In this document: piece after piece, positions 23,763-37,308 of the stretch | How positions within the stretch are numbered: position 1 is the stretch's first letter | How the letters are laid out: the number at the start of each line of letters is the position of its first letter | DNA from: Ignelater luminosus | Lineage: Eukaryota > Arthropoda > Insecta > Coleoptera > Elateridae | Direction of reading: 5' to 3' | DNA length: 64,000 nt | Assembly: GCA_011009095.1 (NCBI GenBank) | Contig: VTPC01090564.1 | Coordinates: 124,001-188,000, forward strand | Translations under genes and position numbers: made by a program | The notes under the pieces: model-generated | Databases searched by the model: none | The model's input: only the letters and a program-made list of their open reading frames with translations | Told to the model about the DNA's origin: nothing

Positions 23763-26700
23763 TCTGAAAAAAGCTTAACTTGCAGTTAACATTTATGCAA
23801 ACAATTATTGTGAAGATTTAAAATAATACTGAACGTTATAGTATTATAGATTATGAGATTTTGATAACTGTAACCTGCAGTATCACGCTACACCTTCAGA
23901 ATAACTAATGATCCATTGGGTTATAAAATCAATATACCTTTTGACAATACAATGTCTAGAATTTATAACACCAAATCCAGCAGCAACCAGGAAACGAGAC
24001 TTAACTACTAGGATTATTTATAATTCATAGAAAATCCTAAAACCCTTAATTCTTTAATAGATATTTGTCAGTAAATACAGTGACGCAGGTTTTACTAAAT
24101 ATGTAGCCATTAGCACGTATTATTATATTAGGGTTATGGTTGAATAAAGCTTACTGTAATACTGCAAATTTCTGCTTTGTTTCATATAAATTTCCGTTAT
24201 ATTTCTCATGTTTAAATTTTTTTATTCATGACAATTTTAATATTTTATTAGTTTTTCTTATCTTTTTCTCCGTTTATGTTTATAGTTTGTTGATTGTTAG
24301 TTGGTTTACCATCAAGATTTACTTATCTTCTGAAAACCTTTACTGAATGTTCAAACCCAAAAAATTCAATTTTTTTCTGATATATGGCAATAAACCATAA
24401 TATTAAAAAAACAAAAAGATTAACAGGTTTAATTTAGTAACACACTGAGCTGTTACAAATTTCCCGTAACGTACATCAAAATAATCAAGTTACCACCGAT
24501 GGAACATAATATATAATAGGTATTGATTCATCCTGTATTAGGTATCCAGGTATTTTATGTAATCTGAATTCCCACGATATTGGTATTTCAGTTTATTCAC
24601 ACTTTTAAAGTACAAAACGAAAAAAAAAATGATTTTGTTAGGGAAATTCAATCAAGCGGTTTAAATCAAATTCTAGTTACATTAAACTTTGATACTGTTC
24701 ACAATCGAAAGGCTAATTATAGAAATAATATTTTAGCACTTAAAAATTTAAAATTCCAGAAAAACTCATTTGTTCACAGGATTTCAACTAATGAAGGATT
24801 TCTAAATTTACGACCTAAATCTTGCTTGTTTCGTCGAAACGATTTAGTAGAAAGCTTGTTGTTATTGTATTTTCATGAAACAGTGGGCGCTGTATTGAGT
24901 TTATTTAACCTAATCATCTTGTTCCTTTTTTCTTCTAAAAGCATTTATACAGGGTGTATAGCAGAATATTCCAGTCCCATGACATGTTGGTAAATAAATA
25001 AATGGTTTGCAGAATTAATTAAATCTGCAAAGCTTTAGCTTCCTCGTTGCGTCTGTTATAATTCATGATCAAATAGACGATTAAAACGGCGATGAAATAT
25101 TTACTGCTAAGAATATAATTCAAATGTAGAGAAAGCGCAACAAGGAAGTTATAACAAGGAAGTTATAGGTATATGATTGACTGACTAAATACCCCATAGC
25201 AGCATTATGTCAAGAACATATTCATTTCTCATAACTGATAAACTTTAGAAATTTCTCTCTGATGACAATTTATGTAATTAAGGCGATGTTATATGAATTT
25301 GTGTTAATTTGAAAATGTTTCACGCTAAAAAATAAATCTAGTAGATTATGAATCGTATAAATACAGACACAGAAGCATAACTACTAACAGGACAAGCTCA
25401 TGCTCCATTGTAAAAAAAATCCTTGGTAGTCTATAAATTTTCTAATTTACGCGTCAGATTTTATTTGCGTGTTCATAAACAAAATAAAATAATGTAAAAC
25501 ATAAACTTGGTAGGATGAAACTGTTAAAGTTTCGAAAAATAAATATAATGTGCAGAAACTCCATCACGTATAAATCATAATATGCGGTGTTCAACTGTTA
25601 CATTACTCTATCATCTGTAAGATGGCGTTATCCTTTCAGTTAGTAATAATTTAAGATTATTTTTATATTCTTATCACTTTTCAATCCTTCTTTTAAATAG
25701 TATTTCGCAATCCTGCAAAGATGAACAATAAAAAAAATTCTTTTGCAAATTAAATTCAATCTTTTAATTATGAACCGTTTTTGATTTTTCCCCACAGTCA
25801 ACAACCTGAAAAATACCGTAATTTCACATAACAAGATGTACAAAAGTACCTTAATGTTGAACACTGAAATATTTCAGTTCCAAACGATTTTGGGATGTTT
25901 TACTCTACTCGTTTGTCTACCATAATAAAGAAATTTTGTTCATATTAACTGTCAGATTAGTAAAAGCAAAGCAAAGATTACCTACGGCAATTTTCGTAGA
26001 GCCTGAATGGTTTCAGATAGTTGCTACATGGTACTGGTTAACCAGTTAAGGTGGGTTAATACATACAAAAAGATTCTCCTCTTCTAATTATAGAATTACA
26101 TCTAGGAACCATCTCAGATTTATCACAGTACAGTGATGGGAAGAAGTCTTCGTTCCAAGTAAGATCAGATACTACTAAACAGTTTTTAAGGGTTCTAGCG
26201 GAAGTTTCTTTTAAGTATTTTGACCAGCAGTAAATGGTCATATATTGAATAGAGTAAGACTTGTCACAATGATCAATACAATCGATTAGAAGAATTTTGC
26301 TATGATTTCACTAATTGAACACTGTCAGTCTGCAAGACATATGCAGATACCACATACGCTAGTTACCAGAGATGGACACATTGAAAGTTGGTAGAGCTTT
26401 ACAGACTACTCTATTAAATTCTAACTCGCTTTTAGAAGCTACCACTACTACAGATATTGGTATGATAAGCAGAGAGCCTATACAACTAGTATCCTGCCCT
26501 ACCATAGCCTTTAATTACCAGGAACTACTTTGGCAGTCTTGGTCGTTGTAGAAAGATTGACAATTAGCCTACATTCTCTAAATCGAACCTTTTTTTGTGA
26601 AAGAGAAAGATTTTTCATAGACGAATCAGCTTTTGATATTACTTCGGCATGCCCTATCCCATTCTTCCTTTCTTTGTTCTTTGTTATTCTTGCCTCATTT

Positions 26701-26935
26701 CCTTTTGTCTTTAGGATCTCCGTTTCTGTCTAATTGTGTTATCGGCTGTCAGCTGTTTATTTATTTGTCTTACTGCATTATTTCTTATTTCCCCCATCTG
26801 TTATATACCATGTTTGTGCTAGTTTGTCTCTTGCCCTCACAATATATTATAAACTTTCTTACCGGTTCATCAACTTAAATCTATAGAGATAGAACCACTA
26901 TCTCTGGTCATCTATTAATCTGGTATTCTAAAAAC
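23763..26935. other. No recognisable gene
   Basis: A solitary TACAGGGTGTA end lies at 24948-24958, at the edge of a 137-codon plus frame (24580-24993) that has no domain and is considered chance. A short tandem duplication ACAAGGAAGTTATA lies near 25140. 26040-26530 carries a 61-codon minus frame without recognisable motifs. 26540-26900 may be decayed retrotransposon sequence adjoining the next feature. Confidence 0.4.
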
Positions 26936-27490
26936 AGTTTTTTTGGTGTCCACAGTTACTCTTTAGCTGTAAGAGTTATTGTATCCAGTTTTCCAGATGT
27001 CTGAATCAACTTTGTTACTCAATATTTTTTATGCTTGCCTTTTTTGGTTTTCTAATTGCTTTTTTTAGGGCGTTCCTGCTTTTTTGTATTCGTTGTGAAT
27101 CTCCATCTTCCTGCCTTCGTTCCTTATATTCTGTTTTCCTTTATACTTTTATTGTTTCAGTGTATATATTTTTATAGTAGCTTAAGTTTTCTTTGTCGTC
27201 TGTATATCAATCTTGCCCATTCGGCCAATATGCTATCTTTCCTGATTTTGTATGATGATCTCAGCTAAAGGCCTTAGCATCTAGGTCATTTCTTAATTCG
27301 CTCAGAAATTGCTTAAAATGCTTTCTTCGCACTCTTATTTTATTATTTCACACATAGATTGCCGCATCTATCTCTCTAGCTGTTTATCCACTTTGCATAC
27401 TGCATTTAGTCATGTTTTTATTCAGTTCTGCCACAAGAACAAGATCCATATCAGCTATTACGCAGTTATGTCTGAGCAAATCCATCGTCC
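26936..27490 (-). pseudogene. Non-LTR retrotransposon, linker between endonuclease and RT
   Basis: Across minus-strand frames the segments NALKKAIRKPKKASIKN (about 27030-27080) and KVDSDIWKTGYN (about 26975-27010) follow one another. In insect non-LTR retrotransposons of the endonuclease-RT class, a stretch of the form LKKAI-K-SK, then a short helix, then D-D-WG-GYK lies between the endonuclease and the reverse transcriptase domains. Upstream minus-strand sequence to 27490 reads as broken frames consistent with the 3' part of the endonuclease-to-RT linker. There are many stops and frameshifts, and no RT catalytic motif is present. The call rests on two short blocks. Confidence 0.45.
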
Positions 27491-27495
27491 CGGTA

Positions 27496-27523
27496 CAGAG
27501 GTGTAACTAGGGTTTCTTGCGCC
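27496..27523 (+). other. hAT-like terminal sequence
   Basis: CAGAGGTGTAACTAGGGTTTC is close to the CAGAGGCGTAAC-type terminal inverted repeats of insect hAT elements. No complementary end was found within the window, so this is a solo end or the edge of a truncated element. Confidence 0.35.
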
Positions 27524-30500
27524 TATGGTAAAATGTAAACTTGGTGCCTCTATTGCCTAGCTGATATTCTTGGTGTTCAAATTTGCTTCCCCAGTTGGCA
27601 CCTACGTTACGTTCAATATAGTTCGCAACTTCTGTATATTTTTATTTTAGAAATTGGAATTTTCTGCTCCTGAATTTACTACTTATTGTTAATCATTCGT
27701 TTTTTGAAAATTATACTTGATCTGACGTATGACAAGAAGAACATATCATGTAAAGCTCAGCCTCTAATGGTCTTATTTATTAGTGACCTGTAATAAATAA
27801 AAAAGTTTCGATATTGGGCCTCTGAATAGCCATTACAGATTTAATTATGTTATCAAGTTTAATCGACTTTGCAATTGTATTAAAACAGTTTTAAATTATA
27901 TAATCCAATTAACAAAAGTATTTGATTTATTTAATAGAGAGAACGGTACAAGCTTTCATCTTCATGCGAATTAATCTGAATATTCAAAAGAAATATTTTG
28001 GGGGTGATCGAACATTCTTTTTAACTGCATTTAATTATTTTTTAGTTCAATTCATCAAATTTTCTTCATTAGAGCGTATGCTATCAAGTTTTGTATTCAG
28101 ATAAATTGTAAATTTAATGAGCTAGTAAGACAGTGATGATGTTTAACATTTAATATTTCATTGAAATAAACGCGATTTGCATCAAAAGTAATTAATTTGT
28201 TATGTATCTAAAATTTTCATAAGCTACATACATGATCAAAATAGGTCTGTATATTTTTATTATTTTGATAGTACACTCTTAGGCTATTTTAATATTTAAA
28301 ACAAAGTGAAACGTATGTAAATTGTAAAATTTGTCGAGTTCTGCATTTGCTAAAATTACATGTTGATATAAATTTTTTATGAGATGCCGATTGCCTTATA
28401 AATTAGAAAATAGAGTGGCTTGCATAGTGTTATCAAGACTCAAAACAGCAGCATCCGTGCAATAAGCACAAAAAATATTGGTAATGAAAGAGTTAATTGA
28501 GTTTAAAATTACGCCCACCAAATTTTATGAGTATATGCATCCCACTTTCGCAATACACACGTTATACATTTTTAAATTCCTATCAAGATCGTCGGCCTTT
28601 TGGGTCAAATTACAAGTTCACCATACCTTTATGTATTTTTCATCCTTTGCAAATAGTTGAAATTATTACAATTTAACGGTCATAGCTGTTTTAGGGAATA
28701 CTTCATAATTTAATTGGTAAATAGACGCACATAATGAACGTTTTCATTGATTTATAAAAGGTTTTTGTATGTTTGAACAGGCTTTTGATTTAAATAGTTA
28801 CTGGTTATTGTCCTGTTTTAAAATTAGTTGTGAAAAGGTTGTTTTGTCCCGAACATGTATGTTGCGGTTTTTACTTTCCCGTAATAGGCTTTCTCCGTAT
28901 CGACCTATTTAGGCCTTTTAATTTGTAGCTGTACACTTTTCTTATTTAAATAATAGTGTGGCAAAATAATTCTAGAAAGACTAATTTATTTGGTTACGAT
29001 TTTAAGGATTAATCACTTGTCTGTATTTTATTTTCATGGGCGTACTTACCTGTTGTTTTCATAAAATTGTTTTCTTTGCAACCACCACCGTCTTATATTG
29101 GTTTTTTATGAGTTAACATGTAGAATTTATTATTATTTATATATAAGTAAAAATGGTGCTTTTGTCGAGTGATGCATGATTTCCAAGTTAAAAAGGTATT
29201 TCAATATCATATATTTTTAGTACTGTATGGTTAATCAAACTTGTCAAACATAACCAATAGAATTACAGCCTGTACTTCTTGCTAGTCATATCAATCTTCA
29301 ATTGTACAGGGTGTCCCTAAATTGCATTAAAAGCTTCAGGTAGCCGCCTTCCTTAATCAATTGTGATGAATAAACTTCAAACGCGAACTCTCTAACGCAG
29401 TTGAGTTAGTTGTTTTGAATTCATTGTGTAACAAGAGATTTTAACTTTGTATTGGTTTCTCCGCTTGTCATTTGAGTTAAAAAATTAAATACACTTTAAA
29501 GTGTGACCGGGTGATATTTGCTTTAAGAATCTTATGGATTCCAAGGCAATTAAAAAGAAAATTACTTTGCAACAAAAAATAAAATGTCACTATGGATTTT
29601 AGAAAAGATTATTCTTATTCATAAACCAGTTTAGGTTGTTCTAATTAGTATATCATTATGGAGACAATACCCCTGGAGGTCATTTCGTATCAGTAATTAC
29701 GAGGTTTACCTATAATTAATTGAAGCAAAGACTCATCAAGCTTACAAATGTAAATTAGATTGGTTGCGTGACAGTCACAGCACTAATTTTTTCTTTAGAA
29801 TTGAAATTAAGATTGACTATATATTTTTTGCATTATTAGTTTTTATTTTTGTAGACGCAACTATATTATAGAGATTGATAATGATAATCATAATAAAAAT
29901 TAATTTGTCTTTTGTGCAAGCTTTATACAATTAGTAGTTCAAATTACGAACAGCCTCGTATTTCTAGAAACGTTATAATTTCATAATAATATGAAGTAAT
30001 TAATTTCACTATCAAAGTGTATTGTAGTCCTATGTATTCAAGATAGCACGTTACTACGTATTACAGAGACTTTTTTATTATTTTCGCAAACACAACTAAA
30101 GGGAGAAGTCGTCGTTTTGAGGGCAGTTATGATATTTTAGAAATTATTATGGAAAAGATAAAGGACTACCAAAATATTTGGAGAGCCTTTGTAAACGTTA
30201 AAGTAAATATATAGCTACATAAAGCTCTCCCTTTGAAGGAAGTACATAACAAATGTATACTAATTTAAATTGTTTCTTCTTACCGTAATACTACATATTT
30301 TAACCAATTTCTTTCATGTTGACATCTGGGTAATTACTAAGATTATTTACGTAATTGTTTGTTACATCTAATACATTTTTGTTCGTTCATTTAAAATAAA
30401 TTGTAAATTCTGCGCTTAACAACGTTATATTCGTATAAAAGACTTGAATCACGACCAACTGCGGCCAAGGGAAGCCGGGACTCGGGACAAAATGATCCTC

Positions 30501-31000
30501 TTAGGAAAAAGTTGGGAAAAAAGTACCAGTGGCTACTAAAAGCGTAATTGCGAATTATATTTATAAGCAATAACGTCTGTACCTTTTATTTGGAAACGTT
30601 ATATTTTATAAATAGATAGGAGAAGAAAAAAATAGAAGAAATCTGCAGTCTCTTTGGTTTAATAATATTGAGAATAAACAAACAAAAACAAATAAAAGAA
30701 TATCGGTCTAATAAAACTTTATATTACAGATGTTTAATAAAAATTACTTTTGTTTATTTAAAATTCACGACAACTAGCAATATACTCGATATAAGATTGT
30801 AGAATTTTGTGTGTACGAGGGTTGTATAAACATTTATTGCCTTCAATATATAATGCAATTTTCCTTTTTTTAATTTTATTAATACAAAATATGTAAAGTA
30901 AAGTGTAACGATTTTGTATTGCTACATTGTTTTATTACCGTATTGAAAGAAACAAAATAATTTACCTCTGTGTATGATCAGTCAAAGCGGTCCGTAATTA
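27524..31000. other. No recognisable gene; isolated transposon end
   Basis: A solitary TACAGGGTGTCCC end lies at 29305-29317. Small frames at 27922-28104 and 28478-28660 have no domains. A slightly GC-richer stretch at 30455-30530 (GCCGGGACTCGGGAC) resembles the GGGAA-type hAT subterminal sequence at 9885, but no coding sequence is attached. No gene was recognised. Confidence 0.4.
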
Positions 31001-31861
31001 CGAGTCTCGAAATAATTAGAAATATCTGATTTTGGTGACATTCCTTGGAACGAGCCTTTAGTTATAGGAAACTACTACCATGAAGTTCATCTGCCGGTTT
31101 TTGGAGAAAATTATAGTTACACCCTTCACGCATTGATATGTTAAACAATGTTTCACAAAGATTGATCAAAACTTAAAGAGAACATCGAAAAACTAAGTGT
31201 AAGTTATATGGGAAAAAGCTTAGTTTTCGAGACACAGGGTGTTAAAATTCTCATACCCTTTCCCTCCCAATCTCTACCATTTATAGGGTGATAAATTACA
31301 ATAACATGTAAGATAGCATACGCCTCATATCTACAGCCACACAAAAATTTACATCTTAATATTTTTGGTTCTTTTCAAGTTATTGAGAAAATGAAAGATC
31401 TCAGCATTAAACAAAGAATTGCAGGAGTTCAGAAAATACAAGAATAACCTTGGTAGAAATTTCTTTTACTTTTAATACAAATTTAATACCATGTACTTTG
31501 AAAACCAAACCAACTTTATCTAATAAGGTGCACTTATTTTTTGGTATCCTATTATCCCCTGAAATAGTCATTATAGTCTGTGACAGTAGATAGCCTACAT
31601 CACAATCGTAGATTTCTATTTCTTCCCTAATTCCTCTGATGTAAAAGAAAGATGATTTGAAAATAACAGAGCAACCTTTAATCAACTGTCCTGTTTCATA
31701 CTAATGCTCGGCAATTGCAGATGTAGGTATGTGATCTGCAAGAGAGTAATCAAAGTTTGTTAGTGAAAGAGTAACTTGCTTATTACGTTAATCCCTTTAT
31801 TTGTAAATATCCGTTTCGAATAGTAGGTACTTCGATTCATCTAGTCACAGTATCCCCGTTC
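31001..31861. repeat. Probable decayed interspersed repeat
   Basis: The string AGCTTAGTTTTCGAGACACAGGGTGTTAAAATT (31219-31251) has the form of an interspersed-repeat junction: an inexact ACAGGGTGTT end preceded by AGTTTTCGAGA. A 92-codon minus frame (31407-31685) has no recognisable domain. It lies directly downstream (minus) of the retrotransposon endonuclease piece and could be its extended decayed flank. No TIR pair was resolved. Confidence 0.3.
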
Positions 31862-32262
31862 TCAAGTTCCCTTTTCTAGCAACCTCACCTTACTGGCACC
31901 GCCTATATCAGTCGCATATCCGAATACCCTGGCGTTCATATCACCCATCAGTATGACTTCTTTCCAGTAGTTACTAATGTTATCTAGAAGAGTTGTCATT
32001 AGATTTTCAAATTCATTTTTAAAGTTGATACTGGTATGGTCATTTGATGCATATATCATAGGTTGGTCAAAACTGTTCAGTTCTAGTTTTATCAATCTTT
32101 CATCTATCTCTTCATAGTTCTTTATATGTTTCCCTCTTTTTATGTACTGCTAGACCTATACGCACTTTAGCTCTTTTGTCTTTATTCACTCCGCTGTTGA
32201 ATACTTCCTTTGTTTTAGAATTTAGTCCTTGTATATTCCATGTTGCTATATTCAGTATCCGT
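31862..32262 (-). pseudogene. Non-LTR retrotransposon endonuclease (EEP fold) fragment
   Basis: The minus strand begins with NIATWNIQGLNSK (about 32225-32258), the strand-and-Asn motif that opens the exonuclease-endonuclease-phosphatase fold. It continues SGVNKDKRAKVRIGLAVHKK (about 32125-32185), then after a frameshift near 32115 NYEEIDERLIKLEL, IYASNDHTS and VILMGDMNARV (about 31935-31965). The last is the metal-coordinating GD-x-N motif. Such domains nick target DNA for target-primed reverse transcription and are often annotated in insects as craniofacial development protein 2-like. About 30 residues normally found between the first two blocks, including the ETK catalytic Glu, are missing. 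With the frameshift this makes the copy inactive. No reverse transcriptase follows. Confidence 0.75.
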
Positions 32263-32515
32263 TTCCGTTTGCCCTGTCATCGACTTTCGAGGAGTCTGTT
32301 GGGAATTTCCTGCATACTTCTTTTCCAAGTGATGAGGGGCAAGTCCTTCGCCTTAATCCTCAACCTTTTTGTTTTTGTCAGAGTTCCTTCTTTCAGATGG
32401 ATTGCTTTCTCTATAGCTTAGGAGTCCCATCCACCCCACCCGTTGGTCCGCGTAGACATTCCTATTGCAAAACGTCCTGGAGAGTATGGAAAGCGGGCCC
32501 TAGTGACTGTTAACG
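32263..32515 (-). other. Leader of the non-LTR retrotransposon fragment
   Basis: Minus-strand sequence just upstream of the endonuclease start stays GC-richer than the surroundings and in part reads KEGTLTKTKRLRIKAKD then ITWKRSMQEIPNRLLESR, ending in stops just before the endonuclease frame. It is probably the 5' leader or N-terminal extension of the same element; its outer limit near 32515 is a guess from the change in composition. Confidence 0.4.
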
Positions 32516-33391
32516 GTTTTTTCTTCATAAAATCGTCGTTCTCCTAAGTCGGAATTTCAAATAGGTTATAGAAATCGGAATTTTGATGATATAATTTCAA
32601 GAGCAGTTGGCAAGTAGTAAGCTTGAGAATCGCACTCGTGAGGTTTCAAATCTAGGATGTAGTGGCGCCCAGAAGCCTTGAAACTTGAGTTAGACTGGAC
32701 ACAGCGGTGATGAATGATGTTCAAGGTAGAGCGCCAGTTAAGTTCTCATCGGTTCGCATAACACCTGATACTGGTCAGCCTGTAGTAGGAATAAAACGAA
32801 CTGACTGGTAATGGAATCCACCGATGGAACAAAGCGCGGTAGAACAGTAACGAATTACAATGACCTGGATAATGGTGGTTAAAAACGATATTTTGCTTTT
32901 TAGACTGTAGATGGGCTCTTCCCCACAGCGTCATTGTTTGTCAGCAGCTATAGTACTCCTTAGATGGCTTAGGTAGCACATATAGAGAGAGGGTTTGCAA
33001 CCGGAGGTTCCCAAAAAATTGCTCTTTAGTAATGAATGAAAAAACGGTCGAGGCACCTTACCAATATATTTACTCTTCTGCACAATACCAACTACTGGTA
33101 TGAGCTGATTTTATACACCACTTATGTTCAGTGCATTCCGAGGCAACTACTTTCATGCTTTTGTGTCCTTCACTAATTCTAAAAACGTTCCGACCTACTA
33201 GAAGAGTTAAAGTAAAAGTAACTGTTAGTAAGAAAGTTTATCGGTTTGAATAACTTAACCCATTCAACAAACCCAATCGGTTCACAAAAGGTTGATGAAT
33301 ATTGAGAAAACAAAAATGCATGTATCAATAATTTCCCTCTCGTTTGAATAGTAAAAAAATCATTTTTAACAGTTTGGAGAAATCAGCAAAA
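32516..33391. other. No recognisable gene
   Basis: No coding sequence, paired repeat or RNA gene could be supported. A T-arm-like string near 32640 was checked as a tRNA remnant and not supported. Confidence 0.4.
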
Positions 33392-33448
33392 CCAAACCGA
33401 TAAGGGTGATAAAACAGATTTCATGTTTTGGTCTTATCAAGCTCTTAG
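33392..33448. repeat. Inverted-repeat copy A (partner at 37844)
   Basis: CAAACCGATAAG, a short variable part, then CAGATTTCATGTTTTGGTCTTATCAAGCTCTTA matches the reverse complement of 37844-37912 with few differences. The two copies are 4.4 kb apart in opposite orientation. They may be the same interspersed repeat inserted twice or the arms of a larger element; no target duplication was visible. Confidence 0.6.
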
Positions 33449-36400
33449 ACCTGGTTATACAAAGCTTTGGTAAATGCTTGATCGATTGATCAATTGATTA
33501 ACCAATCAGAAGTAGTGAAATATTCAGACTTATCCAATCAATGACGTCTTAATGGCGTCTATTCTGTTTGGTGACGAAGAGAATTTAGATTTTCACGCAA
33601 TTTCTTCCTTTAGATGTGAAGTGAAAGAAGAATTTCATTTTCCAGGATATTATAGCTATTTGTATTTGCCATGTTGTCGATATTTGTGTTTTTTCATGTT
33701 TTGATGATCTTACTCGAACACAAGAGTGTTTTCGTGATTAATCAATAAATTCACTGAGCCAACTAAGTGAGCTAGTAGATACTTATATGTTTTAGAATTT
33801 ATTCAAAAATCAAGAAGCTAATTTTCTGGTTACAAAAAGTTTTTATTTTGGGCCCATCTTCTTTTGGTGCCAAGTTGAATCTTATGCAACTGTCTTTCAG
33901 ATATGCAGTTTATCGATTTTTGAGTCCCCATGACAATGAGCCTTGAAGCAGTTGTCTCACTGGCTTAATGTCCGAGGCGACGAGTTTGTGCGGCTACTTT
34001 TAGGAAATGGTAGAAGATGCAATTGTTAATGGGTCTAATGATAGTCTTGATTTTATCTTTTCAAAGCATTTTTCTTTTCCTTTCTACGTGAAGAAGATGA
34101 GGTAATTATGTAAATTATTAATACGAGAAATTAACCTGTTACGAGTTTTTATTTTAAGGATATCACAGAGTTTTTGAGATACAGGCTGTCAAATTTTCAT
34201 TTTAAATTTATTTTCTTAATATTGCAGGAAGAACGTGAGGATTTTTTCACAAAGATTTTACTTTTTGGTGTCTACTATTGTGGAGATACAGATTTCATGA
34301 TGGATGCCACTATCATGAGTGGAGATGTACAGTGGTGTAGACGAACTTTATTTAGAAAATTTATATTAGAGCAAAGAGAAAGTTACCGCCTTGTTTTTTT
34401 AATGCACATTGTAAGCACGAGACTGTATCAGCAAGGAGTGTTAATAGTATACCGTTCATAAAAAAAAGTTAACAAAGAACCAGGTTTCATTTTAATGCTA
34501 AAGGTCAATTAAATTAACAAGCAAATTTCCTCGGAGCACCTGAAACCACAATTTCAACAAGACTAGTCCAACTGTGCCGCTAATGAAAGCGAGATGGCCA
34601 GGTTTTCACTTACTCAAAATTGTTGAACGTCTTAATTCGTGACTTAATTCTAATGAACTTGTTTTTAGTTCTACACTATTAATAATATTTTAAAAGCATG
34701 AAGATTTTATTTTTAATATTACTCTAAAAATCACAAAATGTAGCTTAGATTACTCTACATAAATGTTAGCACTTTATCATTTCAGTGTGATTCCTACAGC
34801 AATATTAACCGTGCTCGCTTTTAATTCTAAACAAGAATTTAAAAAATAAAATTACTAATTTTAATAAAAAGTAAAAACAAACATTTTTATGTGTGTTGTT
34901 TATTTTGAGAGGACACAGCCCTATTGATTTTCTTAGCAGCCATTACTGTTTGAACCTGAAATAAATTCAAAAAATGTTTTGTTATCAATTGTGTTTCATA
35001 GTATGGAGGGAATTTCCACTTTAATTATTTTTTTCTAAGAAGCTTTCAACAAAATTAATGCTAAATTTTCAAATTATACATGATAACACAAAAATATGTG
35101 CATCAATATATTTTTTTACCTGGTTTATTAAATTACAAGCTTCAGTTAATTGTATAATATTCTAGTTTTGTTTTTCAGAACTTCATGACTGATATCTACA
35201 CAATCAAATACAAAACACAAATATTTGTTTTACCTTTATATTTAGATTTTAAAAAATTAAAATTTCAGACGGTTCTTATCGATTCTGCGTTCAGTGATAG
35301 GAGAAATTCGATAAAAGCTTTAGCGTAATCACTGCCTAATTGATTACATATTAAACCAACAGAAATAATGTTTTAGCTTGATTTCATATTCCCCAATCTT
35401 TGATGATGACAAATCCTGAAACATACTATTGACAAAATTACTGTATCACATACATCAGAAACTTCTTTAATTTACCTTTTACGTGGAAATACAAAAAGCA
35501 GATTTTTCTGGTAGACAAAGATATCTAGCGGTCCTTTAAACAATGTTTTCCACATGAAATTACTTATACCGTGATGAAAAGGGAAACCTTTTATTAGAAA
35601 GGATCGGCCTTTAAAATGTATTCACTTCTGTTGTGTTAATCGAACCAAATATTCTTAATTTTTTTTGATATAGTACAGCTTGAATCTAGTATAATAAAAG
35701 TAAGTAAAATAGTATATCTGAACTATTTCATGCCATTAAGCTATTGTATGTTTTAGATATCAAAGTCTTTTGCAAAATAAAATGAAGCATAATAATTATG
35801 TTTGACATTGGCATTTATAGTTTAGATGTCCACAATTAAATCATTACTCCAAAAAGAAAATTGTCACCATTTTAAAGTTATTTTACTTTCTGACTGAACT
35901 TCTTGAATGGCCCAAAATGTTTGTGAATTTGTATATTCAGACAAATCGGTATGTAGATTCCTCATGCTGTATTCCGTCTAAAGCCGATAACCTTTTCTCT
36001 TATTCTTTTACCTGGAATAACAACTATATTTAACTGTTTCACTGTTTTGCTTTGTGTCTGTCTTACTCTTTGAATAGTTTCGTATTAATCCTCCTAATTC
36101 AATACACATATCAAAGTCCAAAGTCATATGGACGGTTCAACTGTATTTTCTGTTACTCTCGTAACACAAGCCTGGAAAATCAAAGAAATCACAGGGAAAA
36201 ACTTATTTGGACAATTATTGTAATACTTGACCACTTCTGCTTATAAAACTTTGTCCGCTAACTTACAATATGCAATGGACTTATCATTCAGGCATGGATT
36301 TGATTTTGCACATGAAGTCTTACTTTTCGGCCAGTTTAAATCTGCATGATGAACTTGCGTTTGGATTGTCAGTTTATTCTTGGAGAAATTACCTTTGTCT

Positions 36401-37308
36401 TAAATATTGATTTTGGGCTTTCAAGCTTTTCTACTACCCATGGTCTAATTGCAATACAATATTTGACTGTTCTTCTTCCGCCCCTAGCACTTTGATAAAC
36501 AAAATATTTAGCAACTATTTATTTCTATACCATCACATCGATTGTAAATTCAGAAATGCTTGTCTATATACCCATAAGCTTCAACCTCCAACCAGTGTTA
36601 CTATTCTAGGATCTGAATTGGCTAATTGAATGATAGATTCCGAGTATACAAGAATCGGGTATTAATGTCAAGAATTATTCCAGTAGCCAGACTGTCTTAG
36701 GTTAATGCAATTTTCGTAATACCAGAAACAGAAAATTCCAAAAATGAATCTGAAAGTCAAGGTATGCCAAACTAAGGTAAGTCGGTAATGGACAAGAACT
36801 AAAATTAGAAAGAACAGGAAGACAGGCAAAACAATTCAAAACCTGAATTTGCACAAATCAATAGGTAGTCAAAATTACTTTGAAACTATCATTATACCGT
36901 TTTTGAACTAACATTGGGGCATAAAAGTTGGTAAAGAGAGATGTAAACTGCATACCCAAAAGACAGAATAATGTAATAAATAGTTTTAGAAGGCACTGAC
37001 ATTGTCCCATCCAACATGTCAGGCTCAAAATACAAACTTTCTGCAACAAAAGCAAATCAGCTTCTTGGTTTTTTAACATATTCTGATTTTCTTAAAAATT
37101 CTAAGATGACACATACAAGCATCAACTCCATTTTACTTTTTCGTATACTTATAGCTTTCTTAGGTGGTTCATTGAATCTCCTGTTCGAGCAAGATCGTTT
37201 AAATATGAAAAAAGACAAATACTGACTGTATTCTAAGTACATATAAGGTTGTTAATTGGACATATTTCATTGACGATGACAAATCCAAATAATAAACGTC
37301 ATCAAGAC
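33449..37308. other. No recognisable gene
   Basis: GACGTCTTAATGGCGTCTATT at 33543-33563 resembles the GACGTCTATTGGCGTC repeats of the piggyBac remnant at 38074-38147, and AATAAACGTCATCAAGACGTCATTG at 37291-37315 is a related string. A 95-codon plus frame (34174-34461) and minus frames at 36858-37242 have no recognisable domain. Otherwise AT-rich. Confidence 0.35.

Noticed and set aside
24580..24993. 137-codon plus-strand open frame
   Set aside because: It has no ATG of its own at the start, no recognisable domain and low-complexity composition, and it ends across a transposon-end motif at 24948.
34174..34461. 95-codon plus frame as an unknown gene
   Set aside because: No recognisable domain, no neighbouring exon signals, and AT-rich codon use typical of background.
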